The notes under the pieces were generated by a model. It was not told the origin of the DNA, did no database searches, and saw nothing but the letters and a program-made list of their open reading frames with translations. Source: Gnetum montanum (Eukaryota > Streptophyta > Gnetopsida > Gnetales > Gnetaceae). Taken from it: 64,000 bases of DNA. The number at the start of each line of letters is the position of its first letter. Within the stretch, counting starts at the first letter, position 1. A program made the position numbers and the translations under genes. The stretch is from NCBI GenBank assembly GCA_015680685.1, contig MNCI01006062.1:1051118-1115117 (forward strand), read 5' to 3'. Positions 1 through 9,246 of this stretch are shown piece by piece.

Positions 1-2420
1 AGGGTATACTGCTTAGAACATTTCCGTACTGCATCCTTTTGTGCATTTGTTAGATGTCGTGGTGTTTCGCCCCATAGAAGGTACTCTTTCATGTCATCAT
101 ACCATTCTATCGTGTGTGTTGTACTAACAGATGCGATTGGCAATGTGTCAAGAGTATCAGTTATTGGTTCAGCACAACTGATCACAAAGCTTGGTAATGC
201 ATGGAACATGTTTGACGATATGTTTAACGCTGATGCGTCTGCAATGGTGTTATCATTTCTAGAAACGTGTTGCACATCGATGTTTTCAAATCGCCTCATT
301 AAATGTTTTGCCAAGTCACAGTATGGTTGTAAATGTTGGACTTTGCATGAATAAACATCTGTGATTTGGTTTACAACCAGTTGTGAGTCTCCTCTGACCA
401 CAATCCGTGTGATGTCTAAAGCCAATGCTGCCGCGAGACCTCTAAGGAGACCTTCGTACTCTGCTATGTTGTTGGTACAGCGAAAGTTGAAATTGTAAGC
501 AAAGGATCTGATCTCCCCGGAGGGATAGGTGATGACAGTGGCTGCACTTCTGCCTCGAGAGGTGGATGCTCCATCAAAGTTTAGAATGACATCGTAGTCG
601 TTGGGCACTATGTCTATTGTGCTTATATTCTCATCTGAGAATTCTAGCTCTATTATTGCATGATCATGCGTTGGTGACATGGCCATTTGACTTGCTATGG
701 CTTGACCCTTAACTGATGATTGCGTTATGTAGTGTAGGTCAAATTCAGCTATCATGGCTTTCCAGCGGGCTATCCGACTTGTTTCGTAAATGTTTCCTGT
801 GATGGCCCTGAGCACGTTATCCTTACAAATTATATTAACTCGGTTACGAAAGAGGTAATGTCGCCATTTCCTTAAAGAGAAGACCAAAGCTAAACATGAC
901 CTCTCCACGTCGTTATACTTTTTCTTGTGGGCAACTAATGCGTGGCTTAAGTAATATACAGGGATTTCAATTCTGTCATCTTGCTTCTGGCAAAGCATAG
1001 ACGCGATTGACGAGTCCGAAGTGGCAAGGTAGATGTAAAATGGTTTATCGTTTTGAGGGGGATAAACCGTGGGTAGTTAGGCAAGTGTCATTTTGATATT
1101 ATCGAATGCTTCTTGGCACTGTGGAGTCCATTCAAAATGGACGTTCTTGTGTAACAGGTGGTTCAGAGGTTTTAGTTTGTCTGTTAGTTTTTCTATGAAG
1201 CACCTGATAAACTGTAATCTACCTTGTAGACCTCGAAGTTTGGTAAGGTTGCTGGGTGCTTTCAGGTTTGTTATGGCCTTAACCTTATCGGGGTCTACTC
1301 GTATCCCTGCTTCTAAGGCTATGAACCCAAGCATTTTGCCTGTTTTGACTCCAAAGACATATTTCTTTGGATTAAGTCTCAACTCATATTTTAAACAACG
1401 TTTTAACACCGAGTCAAGGTCTTGTACATGTTGTTGTGATGTTTTTGATTTAACCACGATGTCGTCCACATAGTCATTGAGCGAGTGTAATATGTAATTG
1501 CTAAAGATGAATGTCATCGCCCTTTGATAAGTGGCCCCAGTGTTCTTGAGACCAAAGGGCATCATTGTATAACAAAAGGTTCCCCATGGTGTCATAAAGG
1601 TGGTTCGGAGCTAATGCTCAGGGTTAATACGTATCTGGTTGTATCCCGAGAAGCCATCCATAAAAGATAATAAGGCATGCCCAGCGGTCGAGTCGACAAG
1701 TTGATCGATGCTGGGTAGAGGAAAATCATCTTTTATGGTTGCGACGTTGAGATCCTGGAAGTCAATGCATAAGCAAATGCTTCCGTTCTTCTTTGGGACA
1801 ATGACCATGTTGGATACCCACTCAGCGTAATCAACAGCTCGAATGAAACCAGCCTGATAAAGTTTGGTGATCTCATTGCGAATCACCAATGCCACCTCGG
1901 GTTCAACCTTTCTCGCCTTTTGTTTTACGGGTCTCAATTTTGGATCAAGGATGATGTTGTGCTGGACGATTCGAGGATCCAACCAAGGCATGTCCGTGTA
2001 CGACCAAGCAAATGCCTTTATGTTATCCCTAAGCACATTCTCTAGGTCTTTGGCCAGTTGAGGCTGTAGTAATGTACTTAATTTTAATATTTTAATTTCC
2101 CCATCAGGCATGGTGATGGGGGTTTCGGTCAACGGGTCTTCGGTGATATTTTCGGCTTCTATGTCAAGAGATTTTGTCATACCTTTGTAGTTGTCTATCG
2201 TTTGCTGTGTTGAGGCTATGACTGCATAGTCCGTTGATGAACTTAAGTGGATGAGATTTATGTTGATGTCCCTTGCAATTTTGCCATATGGTCCATCAAT
2301 GATTAATGGTTCGGTTAAATGCTAGCAATCCATCAGGCTTGCTCCTGCCAATAAATAGAGAGCAGAATGAGCTAATGGGTATCGTTCTATGTTCTTTGGC
2401 AATTTAAATTATTTGTACAT
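1..2420 (-). pseudogene. Tat-type pol: reverse transcriptase, RNase H and second (archaeal-like) RNase H
   Basis: The minus-strand frame from about 2420 down reads as gypsy pol. The RT part (2180-1077) has FMDGFSGYNQI and the catalytic YVDD box at 1461-1472. RNase H follows with the YYLSHAL region near 970. A second RNase H follows with FDGAS (about 570), NIAEYEGLL (about 460) and GDSQLVVNQ (about 375), the pattern of the extra RNase H of Tat elements. The frame runs to base 1 without reaching the integrase zinc finger. In-frame stops lie at 2322-2324 (TAG), 1611-1613 (TAG) and 1077-1079 (TAA). The frame is otherwise kept, so decay is by point mutation. The start is uncertain; if an Ogre-type intron exists its acceptor lies near 2420, but I see no clear one. 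Confidence 0.88.
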
Positions 2421-2429
2421 GCTTGATGG

Positions 2430-2645
2430 TGGATTATTGTCGCACCGGGACGCACGGAATTTTAAGGTCGCACCAGGACGCACGGAATTTTAAGGTCGTA
2501 CCGGGCCGTGGGTGGTAGTTTAACGCCTTACCGGGCCAAATGTAATCTACAGGTGGCAGTTTAAGGCCTTACCGGGCTGTAACGACAGTTTAGGGCCGTA
2601 CCAAGCCGTAACAGCAGTTTACGCTAGAATGTTCGACGTAAACGC
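2430..2645. repeat. Left minisatellite array flanking the antisense gene
   Basis: About eight degenerate units of roughly 25-30 bases, each with a core like CAGTTTAAGGCCTTACCGGG. It lies between the RT frame (minus strand) and the antisense-gene promoter (plus strand). The core is clearly related to the array at 7760-8050 and in the same orientation. Confidence 0.75.
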
Positions 2646-2826
2646 GTAAAATGGGGTTCACAGGGGGAACTGGGATGCAGTAATTTTTTTTATTTGAAAA
2701 ATATATATATATATTATATTTTTTGAGCAAATTTTAGTTACAAATAAGCAGAAAAAGGCAAAATGAGGTAAAAATGGCAAACCGCGAGGCGGCGGCATCA
2801 GTAGCAGCGGCAGCAATGGTGGAGTG

Positions 2827-2836
2827 CTATATAAAG
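2827..2836 (+). promoter_or_regulatory. TATA box of the antisense (plus-strand) gene
   Basis: CTATATAAAG lies 255 bases upstream of the first candidate ATG (3091) of the plus-strand gene. It is the best TATA-type match before the spliced exons. The inference is that the gene has its own RNA polymerase II promoter opposite to the element's LTR promoter. Confidence 0.5.
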
Positions 2837-2869
2837 GGGGGGCTTTCATTTGTTGTTACTTTGACTCAG

Positions 2870-3780
2870 CAGCGTAATCCGGAGCGTAAAATCTCAGCGT
2901 AAGCGTAAACTGTGAAACCTTGGCATAAGCGTAAACTTGTGAAACCCTGAGCGTAGACGCCAACGACTAGACCCCAGCATAGATGCCGACGACTAAACCC
3001 CAGCGTAGACGCCGAGCGTAGAAGGTCAAGCGTAGGCGTACAGAGTTTCAACCCTTAGTGTAAGCTGTCAATCCCAGCGTAGATGCCGAGATGGGCAAAG
3101 GCAAGGAAGTGGAAGGGCAAGGGAGGAAGGGTCCTAACTTGACCTTCGCAAAGGAGAGAGAAACCATGCTACAGTGCCTACCCAGGCCAAGGATTCCATC
3201 GTCGCCTGGATCGTCACGCAGGTAGGCTCTGATTCTATCTCTGTTGAATTTTTTTTGCTTGTGCATGTTTCATAGCATAAACAGTCACGTAGAGGGCTTT
3301 GGTGTATACGCCGAGCGTAGAGAGTTTAGCGTAAAATCTTGATAACGTAGACTGTCATAGCGTAATCTGTTTTCAGTGCACAGCATAATCACTTTTTCCT
3401 ACACGAAGCATAGACGATTGTATCAGCGTATACGCTGAAGGCTATTCGGCGTATACGCTGAGGGTTTCTTTAGTGTATACGCTGAGCGTGAATCAGTTCA
3501 ATCTTTTTAAGTATGGTTCAGCGTAGACTTGTTTTCATGTAANATTTGTTCAGTGCCTAGCGTAGACTATTTACGCTGACAGCCTCTGTGGCGTATACGC
3601 TGAGGGTTTCTTCAACGTATACGCTGAGCGTAAGAGGTTCGGGCGACAATGTAATCAGTTGGTTGTTAGCGTATACGCCAAGTTAGGCAGCGTATACGCC
3701 GAGCGTAAACAAATTTTGATAGCGTATACACTAGGTTTAGCAGCATATACGCCGAGCGTAAACAGTTAGGAAATTTTTCT
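2870..3780. repeat. GCGTATACGC palindrome array (antisense gene leader and first intron)
   Basis: Dense copies of the self-complementary GCGTATACGC and variants, usually followed by TGAGCGTA or CGAGCGTA. The array surrounds the candidate first exon (3091-3221) and fills the presumed first intron. The same motif fills the element's leader (12230-12860) and LTR (13580-13935). One ambiguous base (n) lies at 3543. Confidence 0.85.
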
Positions 3781-3866
3781 AAGTGTCAGTTTATGATGTG
3801 AACTTTTGTTTTTCGCGTCGTTTTGATGCATGGCTGATTTACGATGGCATCCTGGTTGCTTGCAAG

Positions 3867-4659
3867 GACACTAAGCCTTTTCTCCTCATGGTTGAGCTTG
3901 TTGGGGTGCTAACATGGTTTGGCCCCATTGAGGTGGATGAGCCTACCCCGGACCTAACTGTGGACAACAATGGGGTCTGGTTCAGAGAAGGTGCGTGTGA
4001 ATTCCTGCCCTTCATACTGGACAATTTTGAAGTGGTTATCTGGTCGCATCTAAGTGAACTGGTGGCGCGGAGCGTGGTTGAGGCAATGCTGCCAGGAGCC
4101 GCGGAGGGTGTTGTTGTCTTCATGGAAGACATTGATGAGGGGCAGCTTACGAGTGAGGACGGTTCCTCTCGTGAGCCCAGGTCCACACGTCCGTTGGTGC
4201 ACGTGTGGGCCCGATTGCCACGAGGGCAGGACTACCTCAACAACACCTTATTTCTAGCCGCGCGTGTGCACATGTTGTTCCAGAACCCTCCTGGCACAAT
4301 GTACCGGGTGGGCAGGTAGGACCGTTTAAGTTTATTGTTTCTTTTCGCCGTTTGGCATTTGCCTCAGTTTTGACATCCGTTCGTTTGCAGGCCTAAAGTT
4401 AACGCACACGGAATATGTGTTGAGGATGATGGACTTGCTTTAGCTCGTACCGCTCTAGAGGCATTTATGGCGGGTCCCACCTTTCGTAAAGCTGTATTAG
4501 CTCAAACGAAGGGTGATATCATCTATTTTCACAAACGGTTCTCTAGAGAGTTAGCAATGTGCCAAGCTTGTGGATGGCTGGATAAAGATTGGTCAGGCCA
4601 AGGGCCAGTCTTCCCTCATGACTCTGGTTCAAGCAGCACATCCAAGTCTACAACTGACG
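3867..4659 (+). other. FCP1/NLI-interacting-factor-like HAD domain of the antisense gene, catalytically degenerate
   Basis: Two exons joined at 4315/4391 encode a segment that follows plant FCP1-homology HAD proteins in order: a hydrophobic strand where LLVLDLNGLL is expected (here LLMVELVGVL), then WFREGACEFLPFIL, FEVVIWSHLSE, RPLVHVWARL, and NNTLFLAARVHMLFQNPPGT where family members have NTLLIDDSPYKALLNPP. Both Asp of the first motif and the DD of the last motif are replaced. The match is by eye from family knowledge. If right, this is a captured host phosphatase domain kept as a non-catalytic fold. The alternative is an unrelated protein with chance similarity. Confidence 0.6.
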
Positions 4660-4749
4660 GTAAATGACTACATCTCCTAGATTTGCTAATGTATTTATTC
4701 AACTGCCGGGGGGTTATACTGATCTGATGATTTCAAATTGTATTTGCAG

Positions 4750-5789
4750 TTAATGTACCTCCTGGCGGGGACCCTGTCACAACGGAGCGAACTGAAACCA
4801 CCTTGTCAATGAAGTTTGGGGAGGTCAATAAGGCTCGAAAATGGTTGCGTACCCATGCCCCGCCATCCATTATTCGCTGCTTAGACAATGCCGGCCTCAT
4901 GGAGCTCTTCACGACCCCGAGTCCTGATGTATCGATAGCAGAAATGATCGGGATCGTGGATTCTTTCAATGAGTCTATCTCCTACTACAGCACCTGGATT
5001 AAGGGTGTTAATATTGTTTTCCATCTGTCACCTGAATTCTTTTCGAACTTATTTGGTGTATCGGCAGATGGTATAAATGTAGCTCTAGACAGGGCTCATA
5101 AAGAGCTTCAAACGGTTCGTGAGTTGGAGGACTAGTTAGGCATGGCCAAGGATGCCAAGGGATTCCCAATGCAGGGGAAATCAAAAGTTGAGGAAGTGAA
5201 TGAACTATATCCCCTATTTAGGGCACGAGTATTCCTGAAATCCTTGTCCCAGGTGCAGAGTCTTGGGGTCGAAGCTGTATGCATCATGCGAACTATCCTA
5301 GAAACCGGAGCACGCTATAATTGGGCCCAATTTTTGTTATCGGGCCTGCATAAGGAGATAGTGTGATTGCGCTCGAATGTCGAGGCACAGTCCCACTTCA
5401 CCTTTGCCTTTTCTGCCGATACCTGCGCCACTTAGCTGAGTTTCTGGTAGTTCACACAGACAACAAGTATGTTCTACGAGATCGGGGTCAACTATTCCAC
5501 TCGTGGATCAACCACTTGTTTGAAGTTGCCGAGTCCCAAGACCCTCCTGAGGGAATGGATGAATCCGTGTCTATTACGATAGGGGGATCATCAGGTACCT
5601 CAATTCACACTCGCGATAGTTTGGGATTAGAGCCAGATCATGTGCCTCTCACTGCGAGAAGAGCTGAGCGGGTTATCAAAGAAACCATCGGCAAGGCCAA
5701 GGGGAAGCTAACAAAGCGCTAGCGCTCATCTGAGGAAGCCTCGAACGTGAACGAGCCACGAGTGAAGCACATACGATTCAACATGCCTG
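4750..5789 (+). other. Central exon of the antisense gene, possible plant mobile / plant transposon protein domain
   Basis: The exon opens in phase after the 4660-4749 intron. It encodes a helical region with CLDNAGLMELF followed by FHLSPEFFSNLFGVSADG, a spacing like the start of the plant mobile domain (an aminotransferase-like domain found in some transposable elements). The fit is loose. TAG at 5133 and TGA at 5364 interrupt the frame, and the protein-like reading then moves to another frame (RYLRHLAEFLVVHTDNKYV, about 5425-5480). It ends in a basic stretch before a clean GTAAGT donor at 5790. Confidence 0.35.
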
Positions 5790-7472
5790 GTAAGTAGACT
5801 TCACACACTTATTGCTTTATTTTTTTTGCTTTGTTCATAATTTTTACTTTGATTGCTTACATGCCACTGATACCTTCGGACTTGATTCGAGAAGTGAGGA
5901 AGTAGGCATTAGAGACAATTACTAAAGAGGAGGAGACCAACACGAAGCAAAACATTCAGGAGGAAAATGTGGAGAAGGATCAGGAAGGAACGGAAGAGTT
6001 GAAGGGAGACACCACAGAAATGGAGCCGTTGGATGACTAGGGTGGCGTCGACCAAATGTTCAGCAGCTTTCTTACGGGAAAGCTGGACTTAGGTGATCCC
6101 CCAGAAGGTGACAAGGAGCACGGTATGTTTTCTTTTTATTTTATTTTATATTGTTTCATTAGTTGCCATTTCCATGGTGTTCTACTTTTGCATTTTCAAT
6201 TCTTTCAGATGAGGGCAGCGAAACCAAGACAGTGCGGCTGGACGTACCTATGAAAATGGTTCCTCCCGAAAGGACTGCGGAGGTTAGTTCGTCTCGCACT
6301 CGTGGGCCATTTACTTGGACAGAAATGCCAAGTAAGATGGATTTTGTGGTTGGAATCGCAGAAGAAGTTGTTGAACGAATTCAGGAGGTCCACCCTGAAA
6401 TAGGTATAACATTTTTGAATCATTTGTTGTTTTAGAGTTTCACACCCTGTTGTTGTTGTCTTAACGTTTGACCTTTTCGTATGTATAGGTGCCAAACTAA
6501 GGTGGGACCCTTCTGAGACCATCAACATAGAGAGTTTACCTACACTCTCCTCGGAAGTGGAGCAGGTGCCAAGACCTGTTTATGAGGAGGTGGTGGAAGG
6601 TCTTGTGCACAACGCCAAGTCACTGTGGACCTGTAGGCATTCTGCCGAACAGTTGTGGCTGTAGGTCCAAGCAAAGGAAAAGGAAGTCTCTGAATTATTA
6701 GTTGAACGTGATGATCTTAAGGCTCGGTACGAGTTCACCGCTGTTAAACTAAGCGGTGATCGCTCTTGGCAAACGTCTGAGGTTACGTATACCAGATATT
6801 GGAATCTACTAAATCGTCATGCATCACTGACTTGGAGAATGGCAGAGCTTAAAGCCCAAATAGATCTCCTGAACCTCAAGTGTCAAGATTGGAGAGCTTT
6901 CGCTTCCAAGGTACGCAAGTGGGGTCAGGACGAAAAGAACCACAAACACCATTACAAGAAGTCGTTAAAGGAAGTGTCCGTTGAAAAACGCCAATTGGAA
7001 ATGTTTGTGGAGGGTTTGGGTTTGCGTTCTGCTTTTGATACCTTCGCTCAAAACACAATTGTCGAGATGGAATCGCCCACAAGGGTGATTACAACTGCTT
7101 CTCGGGAGGTGTCTGTTGGCGAATTCCCTCTAAAGCATCCCACTTGGTCGGCTGTCGACAAGGGGAAGGCCTTGGCGGATGTCAACCTAGGCCTTGATGG
7201 GACGGACTGGATGAGTGTCTCGGAAGAGGAAATCCTCTGTCGGCTGGAATTTGGCTTAGGAGGGTCTCCTATGGTAAGCATTTTGTCATTATGAAATTGA
7301 TTTGCTAAATAATGTTTGAATTTTTGGCGTTCTCTTATTCTTACATTGATTGTTTCTTTTGTATTTTTAGGATGAAGATGGTGACGATGTCGAAGAAGCT
7401 GGCCCCAGTGGAGCGGGGGCCCCTGATGCCAGCGGATCTAAAGGGGACGATCCTCTCGTCCCAAATGCTTAG

Positions 7473-7759
7473 TTTTTAGTTTTTAGTTTTTTTTTTAGTT
7501 TTTTTTTTCTATTTTTGACTCAAATTTATACAGGAATTGTAAATTGTGAGGAATGAAAATAGTTAACTCTTGTACGTATACATCATTTCATGTATGAAAA
7601 GCATTTTTTTGTTAATTTCGAGTCTAATTGCAAACATGACACGGCAATGTAAAATGTTTTGGTTGTTTTTCTCTTTTTTCTTGAGAGTAATGCACGAATG
7701 TGATGATAAATCGGAGTGTTATGATAAATGAAAGAGGAAAATAAAGTACAAGTGTGTGA
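7473..7759 (+). other. 3' flank of the antisense gene
   Basis: T-rich runs (7473-7515) follow the stop codon, then AT-rich DNA with no reading frame. A polyadenylation region is plausible but no canonical AATAAA lies close to the stop. Confidence 0.3.
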
Positions 7760-8050
7760 TCTAGTTTAAGACCATTTCGAGCCAGATTCACGCTAGTTCA
7801 AGGCCGTTTCGGGCCAGATGCGTAGTTTAAGGCCATTTCGGGCCCCAGTCATAAACAAGGAACATTTCGAATAACATGGGTGTATTTCCCAGTTGACCGA
7901 CCATTTCTGATCGTGGCTAGTTTTATGTCGTTGCGAACATGATAGTTTAACGTCATTTCGGACATGTTGTAGTTTAGCGTCATTTCGGACGGGTTATAGT
8001 TTAACGTCGTTTCGAACAGGCTGTAGTTTAACGTCGTTTCGAACTAGTCG
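7760..8050. repeat. Right minisatellite array flanking the antisense gene
   Basis: About nine degenerate units with cores like TAGTTTAAGGCCATTTCGGG grading into TAGTTTAACGTCATTTCGGA, period about 28-30. It lies between the antisense gene's 3' end and the protease side of pol. The core is related to that of the 2430-2645 array. Confidence 0.78.
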
Positions 8051-8093
8051 GGATGGTATTATTTTAATAGTTTTTTATTCTTTTTATTTTTAC

Positions 8094-9246
8094 GTTAGGC
8101 AATGTATCAGCTAGTATGATTCTGTATTCAGCGTCCCCTTCGCTGATCACGTTGAATGGTAATTTAGCCCAAGGTACGTCTGACGGAGTGGCTTCCGTGT
8201 CAGTGTTTTTAGATATTTCAGTATTTGTGGCAAGTTCTGTGTTAGTTTCTAATTGAGAAGGTGTATGTACAATGTCAGGCGTAGGTGTTTTTGTTTCTGT
8301 TTTAGGTGAATTTTATTTTGTGTTTAAAGGATTGACGCCTACCAGTTGTTGTCTACTTATGTTTTGTTGTTTAGGCTCTTCAAGCTTGACCTCTGAGCCT
8401 TGGTCCGTGTCCATGTACGATGAAATGATGGGAGTAGTAGCCTCCCCATAAATGATGATTTCACCACCTTCATAAGGTAGGTGAATCTCTTGGTGTATAG
8501 GGGATGAGACCGCTTTCAATTGGGCTAACTAGGGTCTTCCTAATATTAGGTTGAATCCTGGCATTTCATCGACCACTACGAAGTCGGCAGACGTGGGAAA
8601 CTGGTCCCCTGCTATAAAGTCTAAGGTTATTATGCCTTTGACCATCACGCGTGACCCACTGAATGATTTTAAACATGTAGTTGCGGTTGGTTTGATTAAC
8701 TCCGTCAGCTCTAGTTGTTCAACGATGGGGTATGGTACTACGTTTGTGGCAGCTCCATCGTCTACGTAGACCCAATGTATCTTGAACTGATTTATGCGTA
8801 TCATTATGAACATGGGGGCTGTTGTTATCTCCCCTGTTTTCTTATCCACCTTAATGTTATCGTTGTGGAAGCTTAGTGGTTTGGAAGTTGCCCCTTGGGG
8901 CGAGTACATTACCACATGAATGGATGGTTCATTTGGGGGCAAGTCCTCGCTTACTGGGATCGACATTAACATGTGTACCAAAGCTTCATGATGTGTTTGG
9001 GATGTAAGAACTAAGTCATACAAGCTTAGCAAAGTGTTCTTTTGTTTGAGTGCTTGTGTGACTTGTGTTAAAGCCGTTGCCAAATCTCTACTGTTAGGCG
9101 CATTTGCATCAGCGGTGACTGGGTCCATTGGCCCCAACAGTTTTATTCCATGCTTCGTTGGTCTGTTGTTTTTGCTCGGAGCCATTTTTTTAGACGTATC
9201 AGTTTTTTCTTATGGTTCACCCTCGTTACCTGCATTTGGTTGACTG
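8094..9246 (-). pseudogene. Tat-type retropepsin (protease) and linker
   Basis: Minus-strand frame with the protease signature YVDDGAATNVVP (active-site triad as DDG) and the closing LILGRP strand. After GRP the conserved Trp is replaced by TAG (8529-8531), and the frame then continues as LAQLKAV. The linker runs on to about 8094, where CTAAC is followed by GTAAAA (minus), a possible splice donor. That is where Ogre elements are known to start the intron between protease and RT. The protease would cut the Gag-Pol precursor in particles. Confidence 0.78.

Larger units (their letters stand above)
3091..7472 (+). pseudogene. Antisense multi-exon gene in a Tat element: FCP1-like domain, possible plant-mobile-type domain, coiled coil, acidic tail
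   Basis: Exons read from splice signals and phase: candidate first exon 3091-3221, then about 3867-4315, 4391-4659, 4750-5789, 5892-6122, 6209-6403, 6489-7273 and 7371-7472 (ends in TAG). All donors are GT and acceptors AG. From exon 2 on, every junction keeps the reading phase, which is hard to get by chance. Exon 1 (basic, MGKGKEVEG start) ends in phase 2 and does not join exon 2 in phase, so there is an indel or exon 1 is misread. Stops lie at 5133, 5364, 5720, 5903, 6038 and 6662, with a frameshift between about 5366 and 5440, so this copy is inactive. Product order: FCP1-like HAD region, a region that may resemble plant mobile or transposon domains, a basic stretch near 5720-5789, an acidic Glu-rich segment, a helical coiled-coil-like region (6660-7000) and an acidic C-terminus. 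I do not know its function. Confidence 0.72.

Noticed and set aside
2870-3780. Regularly spaced short palindromes suggesting a CRISPR array
   Set aside because: Units are adjacent and degenerate with no unique equal-length spacers, and the sequence is a plant retroelement.
3839-4186. Minus-strand 115-codon ORF
   Set aside because: Mirror of the plus-strand FCP1-like exon; Ser/Pro-rich shadow with no family match.
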